Below are positions 25,144 through 32,810 of a stretch of 64,000 bases of DNA, one piece after another. Within the stretch, counting starts at the first letter, position 1. Every line of letters starts with the position of its first letter. Under the pieces are notes generated by a model that was not told where the DNA came from, searched no databases, and saw only the letters and a list, made by a program, of their open reading frames with translations. The DNA lies in contig CAZFHA010000020.1 of NCBI GenBank assembly GCA_964518595.1, forward strand, positions 4,324 through 68,323. Direction: 5' to 3'. This DNA is from CAZFHA01 sp964518595 (GTDB lineage Bacteria; Bacillota; Clostridia; Saccharofermentanales; Saccharofermentanaceae). A program made the position numbers and the translations under genes.

Positions 25144-25974
25144 TTATACCGCCACCGGAATCCCGGTAACCTTGGCACCATGTTGATAGTTTTCTAAGCT
25201 AATATCCTCCAGACGGAAATCATAAAAGTCTTTAATATCAGGATTTAAAAGCAGCTTAGGAGCCGCATAGGTTGGCCGCTCAATGAGCTCTTTTACAATC
25301 GGAATATGGCGGTCATAAATATGAGCATCAGCAATCACATGGACAAATTCTCCCGGTAAGAGGCCGGTACTCTGAGCCAGAAGATGTAGCAAAACAGCAT
25401 ACTGACAGACATTCCAGCCATTAGCAACCAGCATATCCTGAGAGCGCTGATTCAAAATCCCATTTAAACGATTGCCCGTGACATTAAAAGTCATAGAATA
25501 GGCGCAGGGATAGAGATTCATCTCACTTAGATCTGCATGCACATAGATATTGGTCATAATTCTTCGGCTATAGGGATTGTTCTTCAGGTCAAAAATGACC
25601 CGATCCACTTGATCAAACTCCCCCTCTGCGTAATGATGCGTAACACCCAATTGATAACCATAGGCCTTGCCGATGGAGCCTTCTTCATCCGCCCAAGCGT
25701 TCCAAATTCGACTTTTTAAATCTTTAACATTATTAGATTTTTTCTGCCATATCCACAGGAGTTCATCCACGGCGGCGGAAAAATTAATAAACCTTTGAGT
25801 TAACATTGGAAACTCTTCGGCTAAATTATAGCGGTTAACCACCCCAAACCGTTTCAACGTATAGGCCAAGCTACCATCCTCCCACCGAGGACGTACCTTT
25901 TCCGCTTCCGTCGAGTACCCTTCACGTAAGATTTCCTGACAATTTTGAATAAATAGTGTATCTGCTTTGCTCAA
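25144..25974 (-). CDS. thyA: Thymidylate synthase
   Basis: Methylates dUMP to dTMP with methylenetetrahydrofolate, producing dihydrofolate for FolA. The protein has the catalytic Cys in LYPCAYSMTFNV, the phosphate-binding RSQDMLVANGWNVCQYA, and HVIADAHIYDRHIPIVKE near the C-terminus. The start is probably TTG at 25974, with GGGAGG 5 bases upstream (276 aa). An in-frame ATG at 26025 overlaps the nitroreductase gene and adds 17 residues not expected in the family. A 6-bp hairpin, GTCGCC/GGCGAC at 25986-26001, sits just before the ribosome site. It lies in the nitroreductase-thyA-folA cluster. Confidence 0.93.
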   Translation of the reverse strand: MSKADTLFIQNCQEILREGYSTEAEKVRPRWEDGSLAYTLKRFGVVNRYNLAEEFPMLTQRFINFSAAVDELLWIWQKKSNNVKDLKSRIWNAWADEEGSIGKAYGYQLGVTHHYAEGEFDQVDRVIFDLKNNPYSRRIMTNIYVHADLSEMNLYPCAYSMTFNVTGNRLNGILNQRSQDMLVANGWNVCQYAVLLHLLAQSTGLLPGEFVHVIADAHIYDRHIPIVKELIERPTYAAPKLLLNPDIKDFYDFRLEDISLENYQHGAKVTGIPVAV

Positions 25975-26011
25975 ATATACCTCCCGTCGCCTGATGGCGA
26001 CCAATATGTTT

Positions 26012-26620
26012 TTAGTTATCGCCAAAAACCTTCAGACGTTGATTCACGTCAACTTTGGGTTTGGCTGCCGGAACTTCTAAAGACTGACCAAAGGGAATCT
26101 GAGCCCTTAATTGCCAATTCTCATCAATCTGCCAGTGGGTCTTTACAAAGTCATCCACCAATGGATTATAATGTTGCAGCGAGGCCCCCAGCCCCTCGGC
26201 GGTGAGCGCTGTCCAGATAATATACTGTAACATACCATTACTTTCAAGAGCCCATTGAGAAAAAGTATCAGCATATAGGGGAAAGCGCTTTTGTAAGTCC
26301 TCCAGAACGGCTTGATCCTCAAAGATCAGAATAGTTCCAAAGCCGGCCTTAAAGGAAGTTTCAATTTTATTTTGGGTTCGGGGAAATTTCTCCGGACTCA
26401 CTCTACTCCGCAAAACTTCCAAGGTCAGCTCCCAAAAAAGCTGATGCTCCGCTCCAAACAGAAGCACCACTCGTGAGCCTTGAGAATTATAGGCCGAAGG
26501 CGCGGCTAGTAAGGCCTGGTTAACAATTTCCTCTATTCTCGCTTTTGAAACAGTAATCTCCTTTGATAAGCTATAGTGGCTATGGCGCTGCTGCACTGCC
26601 TCCCAATATGATTTATCCAT
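26012..26620 (-). CDS. Nitroreductase family protein (Frm2/HBN1-like)
   Basis: A 202-residue flavin (FMN) oxidoreductase-like protein of the short nitroreductase branch. It is recognised by the start YWEAVQQRHSHYSLSKE, by PSAYNSQGSRVVLLFG, in which the Ser/Asn/Ser segment contacts FMN, by MLQYIIWTALTAEGLGASLQHYNP, and by IPFGQ near the end. The physiological substrate is not known for this branch. It is first in a cluster with thyA and folA, a link that may be only transcriptional, although flavin and folate redox could be related. Start by ATG at 26620. Confidence 0.85.
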   Translation of the reverse strand: MDKSYWEAVQQRHSHYSLSKEITVSKARIEEIVNQALLAAPSAYNSQGSRVVLLFGAEHQLFWELTLEVLRSRVSPEKFPRTQNKIETSFKAGFGTILIFEDQAVLEDLQKRFPLYADTFSQWALESNGMLQYIIWTALTAEGLGASLQHYNPLVDDFVKTHWQIDENWQLRAQIPFGQSLEVPAAKPKVDVNQRLKVFGDN

Positions 26621-26775
26621 AGAAACTCCTTTCTGGCTTAGAGCCTACAACCATAATCAGTCTCTTACTATTATACCTATATCAAAAATCATATGCCATC
26701 TTTCCTAAAAGTTGCATAGGAGATTACTCTTACGTTTCTATAGCCCAACCGAAAACAGGCCGGGGCAAAAGCTTA

Positions 26776-27456
26776 TCAGTCAGCAGAAATATCCTGCCGC
26801 ACTATCTTCCCTTTATTACCTGCCAGCTGCAAAATTTTTTCCGCCTTTAAATGGCTAATTTCCCGGGATAGAGCCGAACGGTTTACACCTAAAAAATCAG
26901 CCAATTCTTCCCGGTTAAAGGGCAATCGAAAGCTCCCATCTTGGTTTTGACGCTGTAAGTAACCAAGGTAAGTAAGTAATTTTTCCCGGATACTTCTGGC
27001 AGACAAAATCTCTAGCCTTTGATTCAGATAAAGATTCTTCGTAGCTAGTAGACGTAACATATTCTCAATTAAACGATTATGATATAGACAAGCAGCTTCG
27101 CAGCGGCTAAGGATTCGAGAAAAATCTAAAAACATAATTTGACAAGTTTCAGCTGCCACAACACTTACTGGACTTGAAGTAATTTGGGCACAAACAATCG
27201 CCTCGCCAAAAATCTCCCCCGCTTCCAAAGAAGCCAATACGGTGAGATTCCCTTGGTAATCCTCCTTGATAATTTTCACGCTTCCCCGTAAAACAAAACC
27301 AATGGCCTGGATACTCGCTCCAGCCAATTGAATAAATTCATCCTTTTGGTAATGTTGGGTTCGCTGTCCCAAACAAGTAAGAAGTTCACAGCACTCCTTC
27401 CAAGACATGCCGGAAAACAGTTGGGACTTTAGCAAACTCTCCTGATTTAAATCCAT
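26776..27456 (-). CDS. Crp/Fnr family transcription regulator
   Basis: A 226-residue regulator. Residues 1-120 form a cyclic-nucleotide-type beta-barrel sensor (GSVKIIKEDYQGNLTVLASLEAGEIFGEAIV). A dimerisation helix comes next, then a winged helix-turn-helix with RLPFNREELADFLGVNRSALSREISHLKAEKIL at about 175-205. No N-terminal CxxC cluster like that of Fnr is present, so the signal is unknown; haem, NO, redox or a nucleotide are all possible. It is divergent from a 2[4Fe-4S] protein, an arrangement known for anaerobic stress regulators of this family. A perfect palindrome at 27476-27489, 20 bases before its ATG, is its likely operator and may also autoregulate it. Confidence 0.88.
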   Translation of the reverse strand: MDLNQESLLKSQLFSGMSWKECCELLTCLGQRTQHYQKDEFIQLAGASIQAIGFVLRGSVKIIKEDYQGNLTVLASLEAGEIFGEAIVCAQITSSPVSVVAAETCQIMFLDFSRILSRCEAACLYHNRLIENMLRLLATKNLYLNQRLEILSARSIREKLLTYLGYLQRQNQDGSFRLPFNREELADFLGVNRSALSREISHLKAEKILQLAGNKGKIVRQDISAD

Positions 27457-27475
27457 TTGTTGATCCTTTCAGCAT

Positions 27476-27489
27476 GTTGCAATTGCAAC
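27476..27489. promoter_or_regulatory. Palindromic operator for the Crp/Fnr regulator
   Basis: The 14-base sequence GTTGCAATTGCAAC is a perfect palindrome in the 113 bases between the divergent regulator and ferredoxin genes. Its centre, 27482.5, is 41.5 bases before the start site predicted from the -10 box at 27512-27517. That is the classical spacing of a Crp/Fnr class II activator site. Confidence 0.65.
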
Positions 27490-27511
27490 GAATATTTCCT
27501 TTTTATCATAG

Positions 27512-27517
27512 TATAAT
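27512..27517 (+). promoter_or_regulatory. -10 box of the ferredoxin gene
   Basis: A perfect TATAAT with no recognisable -35 box at the right distance. A promoter of this form usually needs an activator, consistent with the palindrome upstream. Confidence 0.6.
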
Positions 27518-27569
27518 GAAATCAAAATTCAAATACTTTTAACTGAAATTCTTACACGAGGTGAAGGAT

Positions 27570-28259
27570 ATGCTAAGAAAAATTATTAAAATTGATGAAG
27601 AGCTTTGTAATGGCTGTGGGCTTTGTGTTGATGCCTGCCATGAGGGTGCGATTGGACTAATAAATGGTAAGGCCAAACTATTAAGAGACGACTATTGTGA
27701 TGGCTTGGGAAACTGCTTGCCCGTTTGCCCTACTGGAGCCATTAGCTTTGAAGAACGGGAAGCAGCAGCCTTTGACGCGGCTGCCGTAGCTGCCAATAGC
27801 CCTGCCTTCGCTCATGGTTGCCCTGGTCAAGCAGCTCAGGTTTTTGAAAAAAGTCAGCAATCATCTGGGACGATTCCGGCTCCGGCTGCCGCCTCCGAAC
27901 TACGTCAGTGGCCGGTTCAACTAAAACTGGTTGCCCCCAATGCCTCCTTTTTTAATGGCGCAAAACTGTTGGTGGCAGCGGATTGCGCCGCCTATACCCA
28001 CGGAGATTTTCACCGCCAATTTATGGCCGGAAAAGTAGTCCTAATTGGTTGCCCCAAACTAGACGAAGGCGACTACAGTGAAAAATTAACAACTATCCTC
28101 CAGCAAAATGATATTAAGAGCCTTACTATTGTCAGGATGGAAGTACCTTGCTGTGGTGGACTTGAAGCCGCTGCCAAAAAAGCTTTGGCTAATTCTGGAA
28201 AACTCATCCCCTGGAGCTGCGTAACCTTAAGCCTTAAGGGAGAAATTTTGGAAGATTAA
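27570..28259 (+). CDS. 2[4Fe-4S] ferredoxin-type protein with extra C-terminal domain
   Basis: A 229-residue protein. Two [4Fe-4S] motifs lie at residues about 13-60: CNGCGLCVDAC and a second ending CDGLGNCLPVCPTGAI. From about residue 115 comes a domain found in similar clostridial iron-sulphur proteins: LLVAADCAAYTHGDFHRQFM, LIGCPKLDE, VRMEVPCCGGLEAAAKKA. Its extra cysteines may bind a further cluster or act in electron transfer. A GTG at 27561 is open upstream, but GAGGTG at 27558-27563 serves the ATG at 27570. It is divergent from the Crp/Fnr regulator and probably activated by it, perhaps under low-oxygen or nitrosative stress (inference). Confidence 0.88.
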   Translation: MLRKIIKIDEELCNGCGLCVDACHEGAIGLINGKAKLLRDDYCDGLGNCLPVCPTGAISFEEREAAAFDAAAVAANSPAFAHGCPGQAAQVFEKSQQSSGTIPAPAAASELRQWPVQLKLVAPNASFFNGAKLLVAADCAAYTHGDFHRQFMAGKVVLIGCPKLDEGDYSEKLTTILQQNDIKSLTIVRMEVPCCGGLEAAAKKALANSGKLIPWSCVTLSLKGEILED

Positions 28260-28368
28260 AATCAAGTTTCCCCTTAATTACTAAATGAATCCCTCAAGAG
28301 TGAGGAACTATTTCTGTCACCTGTAGTAGGTTAATAAGATAAAAAATTAATCTGATACGTTGATGCAA

Positions 28369-28409
28369 CAAAAAAGACAGACCTATTCTAAAAAATAAGT
28401 CTGTCTTTT
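28369..28409 (-). terminator. Terminator of tRNA-Pro
   Basis: On the minus strand an 11-bp stem, AAAAGACAGAC (28399-28409) and GTCTGTCTTTT (28372-28382), runs into a U-tract. It starts at the CCA end of the tRNA, so release is immediate. Confidence 0.85.
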
Positions 28410-28484
28410 GGTCGGAGTGAGAAGACTCGAACTTCCGGCCTCTTGGTCCCGAACCAAGCGCTCTACCACCTGAGCCACACCCCG
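28409..28484 (-). tRNA. tRNA-Pro (anticodon CGG)
   Basis: A 76-base cloverleaf can be drawn on the minus strand. The acceptor stem is CGGGGTG with CACTCCG (one G-U pair), the D arm is around GTGGCTCAGGTGGTAGAGC, and the anticodon stem CTTGG/CCAAG holds loop TTCGGGA, so the anticodon is CGG (reads CCG). The T arm contains GTTCGAGTC, and CCA is encoded. It is a single-gene unit with its own promoter and terminator. Confidence 0.95.
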
Positions 28485-28509
28485 GCATTCCAAATAAAGG
28501 AACATTAGA

Positions 28510-28538
28510 ATTTTAACGACAAAAGACTAAACTGTCAA
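28510..28538 (-). promoter_or_regulatory. Promoter of tRNA-Pro
   Basis: On the minus strand, TTGACA (28533-28538), a 17-base spacer and TAAAAT (28510-28515) make a near-consensus promoter 25 bases before the tRNA. Confidence 0.85.
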
Positions 28539-28635
28539 TTAAATTCTAAAAAAAGCTCTAAATCAAAGACTAAAATTTTAAGAAATTTTAAGGCTGAGGA
28601 CAAAGAGCTGAGAAAACTCGCAAGAAAGCATGCGA

Positions 28636-29073
28636 TTACCCCTCGCGCAGAATAATTTCTGCAACCTTAGCCGCCATCTCACCGGTGAAAGCTACACACT
28701 GATCAATGTGTTCGCCCTTTTGCATATCTAAGCCTCGGGTATAAACACTACAGCAAAGAACACCTTTGTGATTGTTACGAAAACTTTCCTGTAATTCCAG
28801 AGTGAGTTTTAAACACTGCTGGCTCTTTTGAACATTTGAAGGTTCGCTTCTACCAAAGAAATATCCAAGACAAATCACCGCTCCGAAAATGGCTCCACAA
28901 ATACATTTTGACCCACCAACCCCAGCCGGAAACCCGGAAGCAGCGGCAATCAGTTCCGCTGGCATCTGCTGGTCGAGATTTTTTCTGACAGATGCAACAA
29001 TGGCCTCAGAACAGAAAAAACTACCACTACGGTAGAACTCTTCCGCATCATATCTGACTTTTTCAATTATCAC
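28636..29073 (-). CDS. C_GCAxxG_C_C family putative redox protein
   Basis: A 145-residue cysteine-rich protein. It has the family pattern of FFCSEAIVASV near the N-terminus, SGFPAGVGGSKCICGAIFGAVICLGY in the middle and CCSVYTRGLD in the second half. The family is common in anaerobes and is thought to bind a metal or redox centre, but its reaction is not established. The start is GTG at 29073. No ATG is better placed, and the ribosome site (CAGG) is weak. It follows thrS, but the strong hairpin at 29123-29167 probably separates them. A 13-base sequence, CCCTCGCGCAGAA, occurs at its 3' end and again upstream of it. Confidence 0.78.
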   Translation of the reverse strand: MIIEKVRYDAEEFYRSGSFFCSEAIVASVRKNLDQQMPAELIAAASGFPAGVGGSKCICGAIFGAVICLGYFFGRSEPSNVQKSQQCLKLTLELQESFRNNHKGVLCCSVYTRGLDMQKGEHIDQCVAFTGEMAAKVAEIILREG

Positions 29074-29114
29074 CCAAGTTAACCTGTGCCTCTCAAAGAT
29101 ATACTACCCTCGCG

Positions 29115-29167
29115 CAGAAACAAGCTGAACCCGGCAGAAGATTACTCCACCTCTACCGGGTTCAGCT
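29115..29167 (-). terminator. Terminator of thrS
   Basis: On the minus strand a perfect 12-bp stem, AGCTGAACCCGG (29156-29167) and CCGGGTTCAGCT (29123-29134), is followed by TGTTTCTG, a rather poor U-tract. It begins 11 bases after the thrS stop. Confidence 0.75.
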
Positions 29168-29177
29168 CTATCAATGC

Positions 29178-30959
29178 CTATCTTACCCGCTGACGAATTT
29201 CTGTCAGTAGCTTGTTCACTACTTCGGCTACAGGCATGGAGCTTAATTCGCCTTCCCGCCGACTTCGCACTGCCAGACTATTAGTTTCAGCCTCTTTATC
29301 TCCCATTACCAACATATATTGAATCTTGTCCATTTGAGCTTGACGAATTTTTTTACCAATCTTTTCGTCACGATCATCAATTTCAGCCCGAATACCTAAG
29401 GCACGGAGCTCTTTTTTAAGTTCAGCCGCCCGTTGGTTATGCTTATCGGAAATGGGAAGAATTCTTGCCTGTTCTGCTGCTATCCAAAGGGGGAGCGCTC
29501 CGGCATATTTCTCAATCAGAAGTGCCAAGGTTCGCTCGTAGCAGCCGATTGAGGTGCGGTGAATAACATAAGGATGTTTACGCGTACCATCTTTATCGGT
29601 ATACTCCATGCCGAACTGCTTAGCCTGTTGAAAGTCTATCTGTACCGTAATCAGAGTGTCTTCTTTGCCCCAGACATTTTTGATCTGGATATCTAGTTTG
29701 GGACCATAGAAAGCCGCTTCCCCCTCAGCCTCAACATAGTCTAGGTTCATATCATCCAGAATTGCACGCATGGTGTTCTGAGCCGCTTCCCATTCCTCCG
29801 CTGAACCTACATATTTATCCTTATTGTTCGGATCCCATTTCGAAAAACGATAACTAACATCCTCATACAGCCCGACAGCCTCTAACATGAATCCAGCTAA
29901 GTTAACGCAACCTTCAAATTCCTCCGTCAATTGCTCCGGAGTACACATCAAATGGGCTTCCGATATAGTAAATTGCCGTAAGCGAATCAGGCCGTGCATC
30001 TCACCAGAAGACTCATTCCGAAACAGCGTCGAGGTTTCAGCATATCGCAGTGGTAGATCGCGATAACTTCTGCTTTCAGCTAAATAGGCCTGATACTGAA
30101 AAGGACAGGTCATTGGACGAAGAGCATAAATGTCTGATTCATTTACCTCACCCTTCTCATCTACAACTGGGTCACCTAAAAGAAACATACCCTCACGATA
30201 ATGATACCAATGGCCGGAAATCTTATATAAATCGGATTTAGCCATATAGGGGGTTCTGGTCAAAAGATAACCACGATTCTCTTCTTCATCTTCCACAAAA
30301 CGGATCAAGTTTTGTAAAACTTTCGCCCCTTTAGGCAGAAGTATAGGCAATCCCTGTCCGATATAATCAACGGTGGTAAAGTAGCCTAGTTCCCGGCCTA
30401 ACTTATTATGGTCTCTCTTTTTTGCCTCTTCCATCTTCTCCAGATACTCTTTAAGCATTCCTTTATCAGGAAAACTAGTACCATAGATTCGCTGAAGCAT
30501 CTTATTTTTTTCATTACCACGCCAATAAGCGCCAGCCACCTGAGTCAATTTGAAAGCTTTAATATCACCGGTATTCTCCAAATGAGGTCCAGCACAAAGA
30601 TCAGAAAACTCACCTTGGCGATAAAAGGTTATGACTGCGTCTTCTGCCAGTTCTTCAACCAGCTCTAATTTGTACAGTTCACCTTGCTCAGCTAACAGCT
30701 TCTTAGCCTCCTCTCGGGAGACCTCATAGCGCTCAATGGGAAGCTTCTCCTTGATGATCTTCTTCATTTCAGTCTCAATTCGTTCCAAATCTTCCTTGGA
30801 AAAGGCACCTTGATGATCAAAATCATAGTAAAAACCGTCTTGGGTCGAGGGCCCAATAGCCAACTTGGTCTCCGGCCACAGACGCTTAACGGCTTGTGCC
30901 ATCACATGGGATGTGCTGTGACGATAGGCCTGTCTCTGTTTCTCATCGTTAAAATCCAT
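29178..30959 (-). CDS. thrS: Threonyl-tRNA synthetase lacking the TGS domain
   Basis: Charges tRNA-Thr. With 593 residues it is about 45-50 shorter than the usual enzyme, because the N-terminal TGS (N1) domain is missing. The sequence begins almost at the editing domain, with HSTSHVMAQAVKRLWP (HxxxH) and DLCAGPHLENTGDIKAFKL. The class II catalytic core (RPMTCPFQYQAYL with the zinc Cys; IHRTSIGCYERTLALLIEKYAGALPLW) and the anticodon-binding domain (about 495-593) are normal. A frame 11 codons longer overlaps the leader terminator, but AGGAGGT lies 7 bases before the ATG at 30959. A T-box leader controls it. Confidence 0.95.
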   Translation of the reverse strand: MDFNDEKQRQAYRHSTSHVMAQAVKRLWPETKLAIGPSTQDGFYYDFDHQGAFSKEDLERIETEMKKIIKEKLPIERYEVSREEAKKLLAEQGELYKLELVEELAEDAVITFYRQGEFSDLCAGPHLENTGDIKAFKLTQVAGAYWRGNEKNKMLQRIYGTSFPDKGMLKEYLEKMEEAKKRDHNKLGRELGYFTTVDYIGQGLPILLPKGAKVLQNLIRFVEDEEENRGYLLTRTPYMAKSDLYKISGHWYHYREGMFLLGDPVVDEKGEVNESDIYALRPMTCPFQYQAYLAESRSYRDLPLRYAETSTLFRNESSGEMHGLIRLRQFTISEAHLMCTPEQLTEEFEGCVNLAGFMLEAVGLYEDVSYRFSKWDPNNKDKYVGSAEEWEAAQNTMRAILDDMNLDYVEAEGEAAFYGPKLDIQIKNVWGKEDTLITVQIDFQQAKQFGMEYTDKDGTRKHPYVIHRTSIGCYERTLALLIEKYAGALPLWIAAEQARILPISDKHNQRAAELKKELRALGIRAEIDDRDEKIGKKIRQAQMDKIQYMLVMGDKEAETNSLAVRSRREGELSSMPVAEVVNKLLTEIRQRVR

Positions 30960-30977
30960 TTTCTTACCTCCTAAAAT

Positions 30978-31225
30978 AAAAAAACCATGCAACCAAAAAG
31001 GCTACATGGGATGCATTACACATGGTTCCACCCAAATTGCCACTCCGTTTCAGGAGTAGCCACTCATTCCGACGATAACGTGGTCAACGGTCTCAGATAC
31101 TAAGGAAGAACCCGTTCCCCTGACAACTCGGAGGGGGTACCTACAGTTTTCAGCGTAAGAGAACTCGCAGCCGCCTGATTCTCTCTCTCTGGACTAATCC
31201 AACTATAGACATATCCTCGTCAATG
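30978..31225 (-). promoter_or_regulatory. T-box leader of thrS
   Basis: On the minus strand the leader has a Stem I helix (CTATAGTT with AACTGTAG, 31141-31209 region) and a candidate Thr specifier ACC at 31138-31136. The T-box sequence TGGGTGGAACCA lies at about 31023-31034. The terminator is a 10-bp stem (CCATGTAGCC at 31000-31009, GGTTGCATGG at 30985-30994) with seven U's at 30978-30984. Uncharged tRNA-Thr would favour the antiterminator and raise thrS expression. A promoter candidate is TTGCCT, 17 bases, TAAACT near 31240-31270. Confidence 0.88.
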
Positions 31226-31229
31226 TTTA

Positions 31230-31493
31230 ACTATATAGTTAGTTTATGATAAATGGGCTAAAAAGGCAAGGGGTTTTTCTGGGTTGATTTTTTACTTTTA
31301 TGATTTCAAAAATCATAGGAGATGTAAATCGGAAACCCTAAATACCTTCCAAATTGAACCCTTCTGACGCCATTGTGAAATGATTAATTTTTTTAATCCT
31401 ATTGCCACAAGCCACATCTGACCATCAAGGAGTGAATATTCTTTCGTAGACATTAGGACACGAGTTAAAGTAATCAGCAAATAAAAAATGAGC
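31230..31493. other. Non-coding gap between comEA and the thrS leader
   Basis: No supportable gene. A 70-codon open frame on the minus strand (31313-31525) overlaps the end of comEA, has no ribosome site and looks random. A palindrome TATGATTTCAAAAATCATA lies at about 31299-31317, without a U-run. The last 40 bases near 31240-31270 may carry the thrS promoter. Confidence 0.4.
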
Positions 31494-32267
31494 TTACACA
31501 GTAATATGTCCCTTAAGGCTATCAAAACGCCCCTGCTTAATCCCTGTCACCTGCATCAGATCTTCAATTAGCTGAAAAGCCCCATTACTCTCACGATAAG
31601 CAATGATATCGGCAGCAGTAACAGCACCAATACCGGGCAGGGTTTCTAACTCTGCCTGATTGGCTGTATTAATATTTACCAGCGCTGGCTGCACCTCTTC
31701 GAGGGAATCTTCTGATGATATGGTAGAAGCGTCTCCCCAAATGCCCCCCTGAAGTCCGTCCCGTAGCAACGGTACAACAGCGTTATTCTGTCCTCCAGAT
31801 ACATATTGCTTAGCTTCTTCTTCGGTGGGAATATAGACAGAAATAGGAGCCGTAACAGCATAAACCAGGTTAATATACGTATCAGCGGCCTCCGGTAATA
31901 AGCCTCCGGCCAGTTCTACCGCCTCATATAGATAGGTATTCGAATATACATGATAGATGCCTGGCTTCTGAACTGCGCCACATATATATACCGGCAATAA
32001 GGCAGCCGAGCTAGTAACATCACTTATACTACCTTCGCTCAAAATGGTAACAGATCCACTACTTAAAGCGGTTTCGGTATCGGAGCTGAACGCTTCTTTC
32101 GACAAGGTTACATCTGGCATCTTCTCACTTTGTGCTGAGGCCGCTGCATAGACTACAGCAGGTTCGTCTTTATCTAAAAGCCAACTTAGCAATAGAAATA
32201 ATAATCCACCTACTATGATACCTACCCAAAAGAGCTTCTTTAGATTCTCTTTTCCATTTCGCCCCAC
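31494..32267 (-). CDS. comEA: ComEA-type competence DNA-binding protein
   Basis: A 257-residue protein anchored by one N-terminal membrane helix (about residues 13-30), so it faces outward. An SLBB domain (about 100-160; VYICGAVQKPGIYHVYSNTYLYEAVELAGGL) is followed by a low-complexity linker and a C-terminal double helix-hairpin-helix (about 193-256) with VNINTANQAELETLPGIGAVTAADIIAYR. ComEA binds double-stranded DNA and hands it to ComEC; comEC is not in this window. The start is GTG at 32267, 7 bases after GGGAGG. That ribosome site forms the 3' arm of a strong stem, so translation may be restrained. Confidence 0.93.
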   Translation of the reverse strand: MGRNGKENLKKLFWVGIIVGGLLFLLLSWLLDKDEPAVVYAAASAQSEKMPDVTLSKEAFSSDTETALSSGSVTILSEGSISDVTSSAALLPVYICGAVQKPGIYHVYSNTYLYEAVELAGGLLPEAADTYINLVYAVTAPISVYIPTEEEAKQYVSGGQNNAVVPLLRDGLQGGIWGDASTISSEDSLEEVQPALVNINTANQAELETLPGIGAVTAADIIAYRESNGAFQLIEDLMQVTGIKQGRFDSLKGHITV

Positions 32268-32274
32268 AAAAACA

Positions 32275-32309
32275 CCTCCCTTTGTTAGCTCAAGTCTAGC
32301 AAAGGGAGG
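32275..32309 (-). promoter_or_regulatory. Hairpin holding the comEA ribosome binding site
   Basis: On the minus strand, CCTCCCTTTG (32300-32309) pairs perfectly with CAAAGGGAGG (32275-32284), with a 15-base loop containing a TAG/CTA extension. The 3' arm contains the comEA Shine-Dalgarno GGGAGG. The stem is followed by TGTTTTTG, so it could also serve as a terminator after rsfS. Confidence 0.65.
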
Positions 32310-32372
32310 CGCAAATGAATGGGAATAAATTCGACAATTAAACTAAAAAACCGTCAAATGAATCATTTAGAC

Positions 32373-32714
32373 TCAGAGAGTTTCAGGACGTTTAGTCAGC
32401 CAAAGTTTATCTAAGCTATATTCTTCCCGCTCTTCCGGATGGAAGATATGTACCACTACATCTTTATAGTCGATCAATACCCAACGCCCTGTAGAAAGAC
32501 CCTCAATATGATCAGGAAAAAGCTTTTCATCACGCTTAAGAACAAACTCCACTTCATCAGAAAGTGCCTTAATATGTGTAGTGGACGTACCGGAAGCAAT
32601 GATGAAGTAGTCAGCCAGTATGGTCTTCTCAGCCACATAAATCTCTTCTACATCCACAGCCTTCTTGTCTATCAAGATCTGAACAATTTTATCTGCTATT
32701 TCTTTTGCGTTCAT
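32373..32714 (-). CDS. rsfS: Ribosomal silencing factor RsfS
   Basis: RsfS binds ribosomal protein L14 and blocks joining of the subunits when nutrients are low. The 113-residue protein has the family blocks DYFIIASGTSTTHIKALSDEVEF, HIEGLSTGRWVLIDYKDVVVHIFHPEEREEYSLDKLW. CGGAGG precedes the ATG by about 7 bases. It lies downstream of nadD-yqeK, as is usual, but the 96-base gap contains its own extended -10 promoter. Confidence 0.95.
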   Translation of the reverse strand: MNAKEIADKIVQILIDKKAVDVEEIYVAEKTILADYFIIASGTSTTHIKALSDEVEFVLKRDEKLFPDHIEGLSTGRWVLIDYKDVVVHIFHPEEREEYSLDKLWLTKRPETL

Positions 32715-32740
32715 ACTTTCCTCCGTAGGTTTAATGATTT

Positions 32741-32749
32741 ATTATACCA
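32741..32749 (-). promoter_or_regulatory. Extended -10 promoter of rsfS
   Basis: TGGTATAAT on the minus strand (TATAAT at 32741-32746, extended TG). No good -35 is visible. The leader would be about 20 bases. Confidence 0.55.
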
Positions 32750-32810
32750 TGCCGTAGCTAAAATCGATATTTGCCTTATTCATTTGCTCCGAGAGCCGCA
32801 GGGTAGTTTT

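Noticed and set aside
31313..31525. 70-codon open frame on the minus strand between comEA and the thrS leader
   Set aside because: It overlaps the end of comEA, has no ribosome site and its composition looks random.
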